DNA of 64,000 nucleotides from Leptidea sinapis (taxonomy: Eukaryota; Arthropoda; Insecta; Lepidoptera; Pieridae), in the NCBI RefSeq assembly GCF_905404315.1, contig NC_066296.1:5704001-5768000 (forward strand). The letters are read 5' to 3'. How positions within the stretch are numbered: position 1 is the stretch's first letter; each line of letters begins with the position of its first letter. This document shows, in pieces, positions 21,954 to 32,702 of this stretch. The position numbers and the translations under genes are program-made. Below the pieces are notes generated by a model that was not told the origin of the DNA, made no database searches, and was given only the letters and a program-made list of their open reading frames with translations.

Positions 21954-21999
21954 TAAAGTTATGTTGTTTTTGAAATTTTATTTGTGTATTAATCCTAGA

Positions 22000-23390
22000 A
22001 GTGAGGGTTATCACTTTAAAAACATAACAAATTGTTTATCTTTCATAGACGTCAAAACAACATGAGTTCTTCAAAAGATGGGTAGAACTACCAAAAGGAT
22101 AGGTGAAGGTGAAAGAGATATGGCTTGTACGTTCTCCTTTTCCATAAAAAAATCTCTTACCATTAAGGTCCCTAAGTAATACCGGAATACTATAGCCGTT
22201 AGATGATTCCACATTGAGGCTATGCGAGGTAACATTTACTTCGTGATAAGTGCAAGGCGGTAATTACTTTCAAGTGGAGAATCCCGTATAAATAACTCTT
22301 CCAATCTTCTGATATTGAATTTTTTAAGCATAAAATAAAATCGGTCGGTAAGTAATAGATCATACAAGTTCTTGCCTCTTGAATCTCACTTCTCGAAGCT
22401 TAAAATAAAATTGATCGGGAATAGATTATTCAAGTTGTTGCCCGCCGAATGGACCCAACGTGACTCAGTCACAGCTCCTCAAACTTGAAATTCATGGTCT
22501 CTTAAGCCGCAGAAATAAAAGTAAGCGACCTCAGTCACTTTCGTGTCGGTCTTCCTTTGGATATTTTTAGACTGCTATATAATATTCTGTAATAACCATT
22601 TATATAAATGCCCTTTTTTACTATTAATATTTATACCAACATTTTTATGTCTAGAATCCGTTTTATTTCAATAAATCATTGTTTACTTAATTGATATTCA
22701 TTAAAAATGGTTGTGTGTGTACTTATGTATGCACGCAAGAAGTTATACTTCTTTAGCCTAACGAAGCAAAAATCATTAAAATGATTCATTCCTCGTGCTA
22801 TACATTTTTAGAGAGAATAATTTTGTAAAAAAAATTGCAAAGATGACTTTGACAATTAATTAATAAACATATGTATAGGCTTTTTTTTGTCTTAATATTG
22901 GACGAAGAAACCAAAAAAAAAAAATCACGTATCAGAAAGTCAGATAATTTTAGTAACTAACTTCAACCTTGTTACTTTTGTGCTACAGTGATGCGTGCTC
23001 ATCTTAAAATTTCACTCACATAATTTTTCATAACGCGCCTAAACAAGTATAACTTTAATAAATACAGAGACATGACAAATAACATTTTAAGTCTAATAAT
23101 GGAGACCGAAGTCGTATTGCAATTCGCTAAGCCTTGGGACGATTTATTTTGCGTTACAACGCAGTTCATAATGTCACTGTTACGGCTTAATATAAAGAAA
23201 CCTACTCATCTTGTCACTTACTTCCGTAAATAGAATATAATATGACTTATGCGGCCTTACAAATAAACTTGGTATATAGTTATTCCTGAGAATAAATAAA
23301 GAATATGCTAAATTTAAATAAAACACTTTAAAAGTATTAAAACGCGTGTAATTGTAACTGTGCTTTTACATTGACCAGTACCAGTACAGT
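22000..23390. other. Intronic stretch with a short direct repeat
   Basis: No gene. At 22315-22442 a ~60-bp block is imperfectly repeated in tandem (AAGCATAAAATAAAATCGG / AAGCTTAAAATAAAATTGA, each followed by an ATAGAT...CAAGTT...TTGCC block). At 22125-22150 a short LC-type tail (TCTCCTTTTCCATAAAAAA). Confidence 0.45.
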
Positions 23391-23391
23391 T

Positions 23392-23700
23392 ACCAGTGGG
23401 AGGCTCCTTTGCGCAGGATGCCGGCTAGTTTATGGGTACAACAACGGCGCCTATTTCTACCGTGAAGCAGTGATGTGTAAACGTTACTGTGTTTCGATAG
23501 TAGCCGCCGTAGCTAGTGAAATTACTGGGCAAATGAGACTTAACATCTTATGTCTCAAGGTCACGAGGGCAATTGTAGTGCCGCTCAGAATTTTTGGGAA
23601 TTTCAAGGGTCCTGAGCGGCAATGTAGACTGTAATGGGCAGGGCGTATATATTACCATCAGCTGAACATCCTGCTCGTCTCGTCCCTTATTATAAAAAAA
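23392..23700 (+). mobile_element. HP copy 9, full length
   Basis: ACCAGTGGGAGGCTCC to terminal A-run at 23694-23700. The second hairpin reads CAGTGATGT / ACGTTACTG with the GTAA loop: three changes from copy 7, yet every pair is still Watson-Crick or G.U. Confidence 0.9.
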
Positions 23701-24290
23701 TATATAACTTTATACCAAGTTTCTTTGTAAGACCGCATGAAGTTTATATTATCTTATGCATAAGGGTAATATATAACAGAGAACATTTTTGTAACGTAAC
23801 CCCAGGTAGGTACGTTTAAAACATAACATAAAAGTAGCTTAGATCTATTTTTATTTTTTGCTGACAAAATTTAAGGTTAAAGAACGGTTGCAAAAACCTT
23901 CAACAAATTGTTTCCGTATGTAATAATTAAAATGGTAACAACGTATTTCATAAAAACAATTTTATTTCTATACATAAATGTAACCGGGCGAAAATACGAC
24001 ATTGACATTTAAGATTTTATAGAAACAATATATTTTAATAGTGGATCTCGAAAAAAACAACTCGATTCAATAAAAAATATTAGGTAACCATAAATATTAT
24101 ATGACCGTAGAATACAGCGTGGATAAACTAAACTACATTGTTTATTCTATGTTTGAAATTTATTCGCATTCGTGGTGGCCAACACTCGGTATTAACATGA
24201 ACAAGAACATTCAAAAATCTTGATGGGTGGGACAGGGATTTTACTAAGTTTAGTAAATCTTATCCAAAAACAAATAACCATAGATTATAT
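23701..24290. other. Intronic stretch, nothing recognised
   Basis: AT-rich, no element boundaries. Confidence 0.4.
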
Positions 24291-24482
24291 ACGTCTAGAT
24301 AGAGTCTATTGCTGTTAGACAACCGATAAAAAAAGGCCAGAAATATTAGTTTAGTGTACGTGTAAGCTACATCTTACATTCGCCATTTATATGACACTTT
24401 GTGTGAGTGTGCGTGAATAGCTCAAAATAGAGGTTAGTTTTTCGACGTTTTCACGGCTGTCGTACTCTATCTAGACATACTT
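24291..24482 (+). mobile_element. MITE with TACGTCTAGATAGAG termini, intact
   Basis: Left terminus TACGTCTAGATAGAGTC, right terminus ACTCTATCTAGACATA. The interior (TGTTAGACAACCGATAAAAA; AATAGAGGTTAG) matches the 4.2 kb copy in reverse. About 190 bp, no ORF. Confidence 0.75.
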
Positions 24483-24685
24483 CAATATACATTTGATCTA
24501 AACAAATAACGTATATCTTGTACTATGGTATTGTGGTGGTCCATGGGAGCTGGTATTTCTTTTCATCACTTATAATAATAAATTAGTAGAAAAGACAGTG
24601 TTTTGTGTAATTTTTAAGAAGATATACTCTCTACGTGTAAAAGGCCCTTATGTTATTTCTGTAATACTGGGCCTTTATATGTATG

Positions 24686-24838
24686 CAGTGTTGGTCGGCC
24701 CCCCACAAGATGGACTGACGATCTGTTCAAGACCGCCGGAATACGTTGGATGAGGACAGCGCAGGACCGATCGTTGTGGGGGAGGCCTTTGTCCAGCAGT
24801 GGACGTCTTCCGGCTGTTGATGATGATGATGATGATAT
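24686..24838 (+). mobile_element. RTE-type LINE C-terminal end with (GAT)n tail
   Basis: Encodes, with frame shifts, a VGRPP...RW.DD...W.R.AQDR.LW-type C-terminus and ends in TGATGATGATGATGATGATAT. The same end occurs at 43379-43527. Only the last ~150 bp of the element is present. Confidence 0.75.
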
Positions 24839-24839
24839 G

Positions 24840-25200
24840 TATTTTAAGTATTAAAATCCCAGATTTACGCAGTCACCACTAAGAAAATCCTATCGTAGTC
24901 TACTTCACCAAGTATCTAAAAATAAATACTGTGTTTAAATTTAGAAGTCTTCGTCCTTATATGTCGACGCGATGATTACGAAAAGCTAGTACTTGATCTT
25001 ACCGCCGGATTCAAATTTTTTGTAGAAATTGTAGTTGTCTTGATCGCACAGATTTATGTCTCGATTAATGTTATATCTTCAAGGCCAAACATGCTCTTAT
25101 TCTTCTGGTGATGAGGGATTGGTGATCAATTACCATCAGGTAACTCGCAGAAAGGATAGGACATTTTCCTCCATTACCATATAGTTTAAGCCAAACAAAA
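24840..25200. other. Spacer with a LINE-tail-like motif
   Basis: At 25118-25140 the motif GGTGATCAATTACCATCAGG resembles the 3'-end block shared by LC and HP. Nothing else identified. Confidence 0.4.
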
Positions 25201-25202
25201 AG

Positions 25203-25645
25203 TATTGGTCTCCGCTGCGCTCCAACTAGATACCGTACTTACCAAACCTAACCTAAGACTAATAGCTTTTTTATTACGGCAATTTTTATATTTTAGTGTG
25301 TATTGGCTAATTGTAAAGATGCTTAAATACGATTGAAACTTATATACGCTTCGTGTTATTTTAAATTGAAATTAATAAAATACAAAATACTTACTGATGA
25401 TATGTGATCCCAGTGTTTTTTTTATTTCTTGTAGTTTTATTTTTACAAAGTTTTACTACGCAACCCAAGGCATTTTAGTTTTAATTATTAGACAAGTTTA
25501 ACAATACATGTGGCACGTCAACATCACACATTGTTCGAGACTGGCTCGGGTACGCCCACTTGGGCGTAGTATTAGTTGCCGCACTTTGCGACTATACCTG
25601 CGGAATCTAGTTGGAGCGCAGAGGCGACTAATCCTTAATCTAAGG
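25203..25645 (+). mobile_element. Repeat element H with inverted termini
   Basis: Left GGTCTCCGCTGCGCTCCAAC then TAGATACCG; right GAATCTAGTTGGAGCGCAGA then GCGACTAATCC: imperfect terminal inverted repeats of about 35 bp. The interior matches 10895-11640 in reverse. About 440 bp, no ORF. Confidence 0.55.
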
Positions 25646-25673
25646 ATGAGGACATACCATTACACTTCATAAA

Positions 25674-26066
25674 ATGCAAAAAATCAAAATGAATTTTATG
25701 TTAGGTGCTCGTAAAAACAGAGTTTGCGAAGAACTTATAGGGCAGTCTACATTTGCCATCAGGGTCCGTCGTTACAATTATAGATGCAGTCAATATTTAC
25801 TCTCGCCGTCATCAAACTCTTTATCAGATATTATGTCTGACCGGTCTTATAAAAGGCATGATATCAATAAAAGCTATGCGCAAATACATCAGCGAAAAAG
25901 CGATTCACACGATTGCATGAAACGTGCAGTCATTGATAGATTGACAGATGACGGCTATAATCTTGTAAAAAATGGAGATAGCCGAAATCCACCATGTTTC
26001 AAGCAACTGTTGGCTTTCAAGCTTAGTCGGGTTATACTTCGTCGCCAATCGCCATACTGTAATTAG
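25674..26066 (+). CDS. Unrecognised 130-codon ORF
   Basis: ATG at 25674, stop TAG at 26064-26066. The protein is basic and polar, with one stretch KRHDINKSYAQIHQRKSDSH in the middle and a hydrophilic C-terminus; no signal peptide, membrane helix or metal-binding cluster. It starts 29 bp after repeat element H and is the longest ORF not explained by a repeat in this part of the intron. No poly(A) signal or splice site of note. It could be a remnant of a larger transposon protein, a captured exon or chance. No family assigned. Confidence 0.3.
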   Translation: MQKIKMNFMLGARKNRVCEELIGQSTFAIRVRRYNYRCSQYLLSPSSNSLSDIMSDRSYKRHDINKSYAQIHQRKSDSHDCMKRAVIDRLTDDGYNLVKNGDSRNPPCFKQLLAFKLSRVILRRQSPYCN

Positions 26067-26606
26067 TATTATATTTTCAAACATAAGTCAAATCACTGCA
26101 CGTTTCATACTAAACTACATTTTTATGTTTACTTAGACAGTCTCATCTCTAATTACGTAGTATTTACATTCTCTTTGAAATGCAAAGCCTCCGTAACATA
26201 CGACTATGTTGATAATTTTTTTATTTCCACTACTTTGTATCCTTCAGATCAAAAATGGCGAAGGCATATACATTATTCAGCCTAGATTAAGATGCCCACT
26301 CTTATATTTTTAGTTCGCTTTTATCTTTTAGGCTATTTAATATAAACGGATAGTAGGCTATTCAACGATCGCTGTCGTAAAACTCACTGGGGCTAAACGT
26401 CAGTTCCACAATTTGACAAACAACGGCTTCTGGTGGAGGTGTCAAAAAAAGAGTCAGACTCGCCCATGAAGGATTTCGTTTTTTATCATTTGGCTACGGA
26501 TCCCCTAAAAAGTTCTCTATTGTTTTTACCCAACGCTTACTATAAAAAACATCTCTTAAAGAAAAAGACACCACAAATCACAACAATTTCATAATCAATG
26601 TAGATT
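26067..26606. other. Intronic stretch, nothing recognised
   Basis: No coding or repeat signal I can support. Confidence 0.4.
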
Positions 26607-26915
26607 ATAAATAATATATATAAATCCAGTGTCCTGATGTTTGTTTCCAGTGAACTCCCAAACTTATGAATATTTTAATCGGGATAACTTCATTGAGTGT
26701 AGTTGAGTCCAATTTGAGGGATAGGATAGTTTTTATTTCGATTTGGGACCCATATTTTTGTATGTTACATAAATTCTTTGAGAGAATTTATTGACGTACA
26801 GTTTGACAGCTCGACTGTGAAACAATTTCACTATAACAACAGGGAGCACATTTTACGAAATAATTCATGATGTTTTTAGTGTTTAATAAATAACTTTTAT
26901 AGGTTTAATTATTAC
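26607..26915 (+). mobile_element. HEL1 copy 3, diverged and 3'-truncated
   Basis: Carries AAATCCAGTGTCCTGATG (also at 31430), TTTTATTTCGATTTGGGACC and CGACTGTGAAACAATTTCAC. No CTAG end. Confidence 0.6.
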
Positions 26916-27308
26916 CGATTTTCACGCATGCAAGTACACAATGATAATCAGAACAAACGAAGGAACAACAAGTCAATTATAATTTGATTGTTTTCAACAA
27001 AGAAGACATACAATGGCGATTGTAACAAATAGGTTGACAATAATTATTATTGTGGTTGAAGCTGGCACTAATTCAACAATACCTGGGTGGAATTTAATTC
27101 TATTGAAGCAATGGCGCCATGTTGGACAAATAATGTATTATTTTAACAATAATACAATCACAGCAAATACAACTTTTCAATGTAATGTTTATTTGTATTA
27201 TTAATTAGAAAATATAGAGCTGTAAGAGTAATGCTAGTAAGAAATATAAAGACACATTACATATAATCAAATCAAATCTAATCAAAAATATTTTATTTCT
27301 TAGAATAA

Positions 27309-28869
27309 TAACGCTTAGAACGTGAGTAGGCCCAAGCGAAATGAAGCAGTTTTAATGTGGTCGTCTATGACCACATACGTTTCCCGCCGCGTCAGTGTCA
27401 TTCTGTCAACTTCCAGGACAATAAGTGCGCGAAATTTAAATTTATTTTTCACCGCAGCCGTCTTGGATTGAAAAAATGGATGAATGGATTGGAATAATTT
27501 TTGAAATCCAAGATGGCCGCCGTGCAAAATTATGATTACAACAATATGGATATCGTATCCGAGGTTCTCGAGGGTGCAGAGAACGATATTAAGATCATTT
27601 TTGAAATCCAAGATGGCCGCCGTGCAAAAATATGATTTCAACAATATGGATATCGCATCCGAGGTTCTCGAGGGTGCAGAAATTGAATTTGGGATCATTT
27701 TTGAAATCCAAGATGGTCGCCGCTCAAATTTATGATTCCAACAATATGGATATCGTATCCGAGGTTCTCGAGGGTGCAGATAACGAATTTGGGATCATTT
27801 TTGAAATCCAAGATGGTCGCCGCTCAAATTTATGATTCCAACAATATGGATAACGTATCCGAGGTTCTCGAGGGTGCAGATAACGAATTTGGGATCATTT
27901 TTGAAATCCAAGATGGTCGCCGCTCAAATTTATGATTTCAACAATATGGATATCGTATCCGAGGTCCTCGAGGGAGCAGAGAACGAATTTGAGATCATTT
28001 TTTAAATCCAAGATGGCTACGTTGAAAATTGTTGTGCCACATGGAACTAAAATCGTTGAAATCAAAAATTTGCGCAGCGGCCATCTTGGATTACAAAATG
28101 TTCCCAAATTCGTTCTCTGCAGCCTCGAGAACCTCGGATTCGATATCAATATTGTTGCAATCATAAATTTGAGCGGCGGCCATCTTGGATAAAAAAAACC
28201 AAATGGCGCGTAACCGTGACGATTTGCATAAAATTTCTCTCATACGGCGATAAAGAAGCTTCACTTCAAAAACATACCGACGTATTGAGAACCTCCTCCT
28301 TTTTTGAAGTCGGTTAAAAAGAGTGACCGTTAATGTTCTCACGAGCTCAACTTTTTCCAAACATATGGTAAATTCAGTAATTTAAAAGAAATATTTATAG
28401 TGACTATTCAAAGCGCTTAGTTTAAGCCTAATTGAATTAAGAGAATTTGACTTTGACTTTGAATACTTATAACATCATGTGGCGTCGTACATTATAGCCT
28501 TTCAATATATAGCAATAAACACAAAAAACTATCCCAGTGGAGGAACTCGGGGTATATAGTACTTTTATAGCTGGCTTTAATGGCGTCTGTTTTGTTTACA
28601 AAATATTTTGCTGTTTTGACGAATGTATTAGGTTAAATTAAAAGTTTGTAGTAGTAGTAGTATTTGGGTGTGAAATGTGATTTTCTTATCATAATTTTTA
28701 TTATAAGATGCTTTGTGGTACTCACTGCACAGTTAGTAATATTTCAATTAAATTTTGCGCACATTTTTTGGATTGAATGACACTAACACAGCGGGAAGCG
28801 TATGTGGTCATAAACGTCCACATTGAAACTGCTTCATTTCGCTTGGGCCTATTCACGTTCTAAGCGTTA
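27309..28869. mobile_element. 1.56-kb element with ~95-bp terminal inverted repeats around 100-bp tandem units
   Basis: Left arm 27309-27403 and right arm 28775-28869 are inverted copies (TAACGCTTAGAACGTGA, AGGCCCAAGCGAAATGAAGC, ACCACATACG..., AGTGTCATTC) with about ten mismatches. Inside are five direct 100-bp units and then two partial units in inverted orientation (28064-28190), then a fragment like the FB end (28262-28318). Each arm has a small internal palindrome (ATGTGGTC...GACCACAT on the left). No transposase is encoded. The right flank reads TTAA and the left ATAA, so the target duplication is unclear. Confidence 0.75.
27501..28000 (+). repeat. Five 100-bp tandem units
   Basis: Units begin TTGAAATCCAAGATGG at 27501, 27601, 27701, 27801 and 27901, exactly 100 bp each; a sixth start is at 28001. 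Units 3 and 4 differ at one base. Because 100 is not a multiple of three, successive units are read in different frames, producing overlapping open frames on both strands without implying a real protein. Confidence 0.95.
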
Positions 28870-28892
28870 ACAAGTATATAATATGTACCTGT

Positions 28893-29012
28893 TCCTGTCG
28901 TCTCATCGGCGAGAGTGGGGGCTTGCGTTCGTGGCGGAGCGGCGCTCGCACCGAGGCCGACGGCGGAAGCAGTCGCCTTAAGAACTTGACCCGCGCGCAC
29001 ATGCACTAACGC
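28893..29012. other. Small CpG-rich island
   Basis: Strong local jump in GC: 28921-28980 is about 72% GC with roughly ten CpGs in 60 bp, in an AT-rich background. No long ORF and no obvious splice sites. It could be a promoter or an exon remnant. Confidence 0.5.
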
Positions 29013-29739
29013 TAGCATTAGATTAACTTGCATCTATTAATTACGTAATACAGTCCTTTTGTGAAACAAGGTATTTTAATTCAAGACCACCAGAAGCCAC
29101 AACTGGAGCTTGATATTCAACAGTACCAGATAAGCTTTTAATAAACTTTATAGATTTGAAAATTTATAATTCCGATATTGAAATTTAGATTCAGGATCGA
29201 TTAAACAAAATCTGGATTCTTGGAAATCTAATATTAAAAGCGGCCGTATATCTTCGCGTTTGCAGCTAGCAAGCTTAAAACCAAGTGACCTTTGTTCGGG
29301 TCACATGATATGCAAAGTTGTCCGTCAACATATGACGACACACATCATAAAGAGCCGCCCATGCAGCCGTTGTTATTTACATTTTGTAACTATTACGTCT
29401 GGGTTATTACTGCTTATCATCTGACCATAGACTAGAAAAAAACATGTGTGCAATTAACACGTGGAAGAAGTGCAACCTTCAAAAATGATGAAGAATTTTA
29501 TTTTATAAATGATAAAAATCTCTACAAACGTATAATACGTAAATGTATACAAAACACCACGGTTGTTGTTATGCCTTTTCTCAAGCTTTGTACTGCGCAT
29601 GCGTGCAGAAACACTGTATTAACATATGTAGAACGCTGAGGCCCAAGCAAACTGTGGGAGTTTGCCTTAGTAAACACGAGTGTACAGGGAGGAAGTAGAG
29701 CACAAAGAAAACCAACGAATAACAACAAGAACGGGTCAG
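29013..29739. other. Intronic stretch, nothing recognised
   Basis: Short frames on both strands (29448-29639 plus, 29522-29827 minus) have no motifs. No element boundaries. Confidence 0.35.
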
Positions 29740-29977
29740 CACTTGTATAATAATATACAGACGATGGAAGAGTATAACCAACCACTATGCTTGGCGTTCG
29801 TGGACTATGAGAAAGCCTTTGAATCAATTGAGACCTGGGCGGTGCTTCAGTCTCTCCAGAGCTACATTGATTACCGATATATCGAAGCGTTGAAGTGCCA
29901 CCATGTCAGTCCGTCTTCAGGATCAGATCGCGAAGCCTATCCATCTGCAACGGGGAATCAGACAAGGCGATGTCTAT
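29740..29977 (+). mobile_element. RTE-clade reverse transcriptase fragment
   Basis: Residues CLAFVDYEKAFESIETWAVL (RT motif A region; the usual FDS is FES here, so the second catalytic-site context is changed) and, after a frameshift near 29900, VRLQDQ...IHLQRGIRQGD (motif B). This is the RTE/BovB pattern. Upstream is 5'-truncated. At about 29978 the sequence switches to a different LINE in the same frame. Confidence 0.8.
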
Positions 29978-30391
29978 CAAAACGCTTGCGCGAGGTATTG
30001 TTGGGACATTCCTCCACGAAGTCACATAACTCCGTATCTGATCAAGCATAAAGTTTTAAATATGGAGTATAGAAGACGCCAGCATTTCGCAACTCTACTT
30101 TTCAATGTGGTCACCTCTAAGGCTCCCGCATATTTATATAAAAAATTGAACTGGTTGAGCAACACGAATACCTTGTACCACACCAGAGCGGCTCTATACG
30201 GTCTTTTATCTATTAGTCGGCATCATACTGCTGCCTTCAAAGATAGTTTTAGTTATAATGCAACTAAGTGCTGGAACAATATTCCACCACCTTACAAAGC
30301 CTCATTATCAGTTAATTTCTTTAAATTAAAAATGAAAAAATATCTCTTAAATGAACATCAAAGTCAGTATTCCAGCTTTAGTTGCATTTAA
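29903..30391 (+). mobile_element. Chimeric LINE ORF: RTE motif B fused to CR1/Jockey-type C-terminus
   Basis: A single open frame of 162 codons. Residues 1-25 are RTE (RLQDQ...RGIRQGD). From about residue 45 it reads RRRQHFATLLFNVVTSKAPAY, TRAALYGL, SFSYNATKCWNNIPP and FKLKMKKYLLNE, the RT-distal C-terminal domain of CR1/Jockey-like LINEs. The fusion skips the rest of the RT. A 3' UTR follows to a (TTTC)n tail at 30708-30728. It is an unusual join of two LINE clades without a stop. Confidence 0.7.
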
Positions 30392-30730
30392 ATAGACTAG
30401 GAGCTTTTAATTTTGTTTTATTTTATTATTTGTTATGACTTTGATTTTGTTCTAATTTGTAATTACTTTTATGATCTGTATGTTTTTTTCTAGTTCTTAA
30501 GTTTAGTAGTAACTGTTATTTATGTTAATAAGTAAAGTCAATTTCGTTCAGGCGAGGTGTCCCCCTGAAGTCAAATGTCACGCGGGGGCCACAGAAGATC
30601 AGCGTTGCATCACATTTGTGTTGCAACACCACACGTTTTATATAAATTTTTTTTTTATATTATTAATTGTTTTTTGTTATTTGTGTGTGTGTTTATAAAT
30701 AAATATTTTTTCTTTCTTTCTTTCTTCTTA
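30392..30730 (+). mobile_element. 3' UTR and (CTTT)n tail of the chimeric LINE
   Basis: Contains a GC-rich block (GGCGAGGTGTCCCCCTGAAG) and GTTGCATCACATTTGTGTTG, then T-rich sequence and four TTTC repeats at 30713-30728. Confidence 0.6.
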
Positions 30731-31164
30731 TATCGCCCAAGCTGTTCAACGGCAATCTATTTTGTTAATAGGGCTCCTGGAGCAATTGAAGGAACGGAAC
30801 AATTTTTGCAAGCTGTCATCTATCTGTCATCATATAATTATTTTTTTAGATTTATTTATTTAGAGCATTGGTAACAAGACCATCAGCTAAAACCAAAATA
30901 CCGCAAAAGAAGGACATTTAAATCATTTTTTAATATACTCGATTACTGGATATATCCTCGCTTGGTTACTGTCATCTTAAAATCTAAATCTTCCCTAATC
31001 ATATGATCTATCCACTTTAGACATGCTTCGACTCGTGATTAAATATAAGCAATGTCAAAAGATTGATGAACGCTAAACAAAAGAAAGACACCGATTTGTT
31101 ATAGATTTTTTTTTAAAATAAGTGTTCAACACATGTTTAACTTTTTTGTAAAACACAGTAAAAG

Positions 31165-31375
31165 TCCGGACATATTCGGATTATACCGGACGGATGGTAA
31201 CCCTCTATTGGCGCGGTATTTCAAGGACGATACAACTTTCGTTTTACATACAAACACTTTTGTTTCAAAGGCCGGCAATACACCTGTGACTCCTGGTTTT
31301 ACAGGAGAATGTGGACGGAGTGATCACTTCATATTAGTTGACTTGTACCAAGTTTGTCCTCCTATTTCATAAAAA
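31165..31375 (+). mobile_element. LINE family LC, 3' end
   Basis: GGCCGGCAATACACCTGTGA, ATGTGGACGGAGTGATCACT, then GTCCTCCTATTTCATAAAAA. Diverged relative to the 6.2 kb copy. A 79-codon chance frame covers it. Confidence 0.7.
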
Positions 31376-31419
31376 ATCCTACCGTGAATATAAGATAATA
31401 ATTTTAATTAATCTTAATA

Positions 31420-31778
31420 AACAAATATAAATCCAGTGTCCTGATGTTGGTTTTGTAGTGAACTCCTAAACTAACGCACGGATTCAAATGGGAATTGCTT
31501 CATGGAGTGCAGTTTAGTCCAACTTGAGAGATATAACAGTTTTTATTTCGATTTGGGACAAATGATTATCTTTATTTCCAATATTTATTTGTGTGAACAT
31601 ATTTTCTATGAGAGAATTTGTTGACGCACGGTTTGAAAGTTCTGCTGTGAAACAATTTCATTATAACAACAGGGAGCATATTTTATGAAATAGTTCTTGA
31701 TTTTACGAAATTAACAAATTCATAACTAAACAGTATTTTATTTATTATGTATAGAACAACGTCTGTCGGGTCAGCTAG
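31420..31778 (+). mobile_element. HEL1 copy 4
   Basis: AAATCCAGTGTCCTGATG start variant shared with copy 3, full body, and intact terminus CGTCTGTCGGGTCAGCTAG at 31778. Confidence 0.7.
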
Positions 31779-31779
31779 T

Positions 31780-32333
31780 AATTTTAATATGATATATTTT
31801 AAAATGATAGTTTTGCTGTCTACTAAACTGTTATTAAAAACTCTGTGGCTGACATTTAGATATTATAGTGTGAGGCTTTGACGGTAAATCGACCTCGTTC
31901 TAAAGATTTATTTTTCTTAATTCGTATTTCAAATGGACCGATAGATTGCATCAAACCAGTTTCAATTAATTTAATTAATTTGTAGTTTACAAAAAGATGC
32001 TATAACACTTAAGGACCTTTAATATAATAGTACACTCTCAGCTCAAAGACCAAATCTCTAAAACATCTGGTATTACAGATGTCCTTAGGTGGAGGTGTAG
32101 TTGATGAAGTTCGTATATTGGATCATTAATTACTCTTCGATTAATAAAATAAAAAAGCCTTAAATTCCCATACTAAATTAAAATTAAAAAAAAACCTATA
32201 ATTTTTGTTAGTAATCTTAACTTCAAAAGTTTGAATCTTAACTTCAACTTATTAAGTCTAATATTATAAGGATTAAAAAAGAGAAACAGTTTTATGTGAG
32301 TAAGTCTTTATCGATTTCTTAATAATTAATGTT
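31780..32333. other. Intronic stretch, nothing recognised
   Basis: No element or gene identified. Confidence 0.4.
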
Positions 32334-32702
32334 TTAATTTTCATAATTTAATTCAACTCTTTGGTTGAAGGCCTCCTCCATTTTCTTCCAAACTATACGG
32401 TCTTTGTCCAATATTAGCCAGTCTTTTCCAATGATCACAACATCAGCCCACCTCCTACACGATCTTCCAACTTTTCTAGTGCCCACTGGTCCTTTCCATT
32501 TCGTTGTCTGTTTCGTCCATCTCTTGTCTGTGTGTCGTGGTATATGACTGGCCCATTGCCAATTTAGTTTCAATGCGATGGTCAGAGCATCTTTTTTTTT
32601 TGCTCTTTGCCTGATTTTTTGAATTCTACTTATTTTCAATATGCTTCTTTCTATTGCTCTCTGCGTAGTTCTAATTTTTCGTTTTATTTTATTCGTGAAA
32701 TA
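32334..32702 (-). mobile_element. RTE-type LINE C-terminal ORF fragment
   Basis: Open frame on the minus strand with TTQRAIERSILKISRIQKIR, ALKLNWQWASHIPRHTDKRW, TKWKGPVGTRKVGRSCRRWA and IVWKKMEEAFNQR, the standard C-terminal order of RTE-like LINEs. No internal stop across about 115 codons. The frame runs on into neighbouring LB sequence at its N-terminal side (32703 and up), which is not part of this protein. Confidence 0.8.

Noticed and set aside
27501..28000. CRISPR-like array
   Set aside because: Units are contiguous 100-bp tandem repeats without spacers, in a eukaryotic context.
27315..28192. Set of overlapping 67-127-codon ORFs on both strands
   Set aside because: They arise from the 100-bp tandem units being open in several frames; unit length is not a multiple of three.
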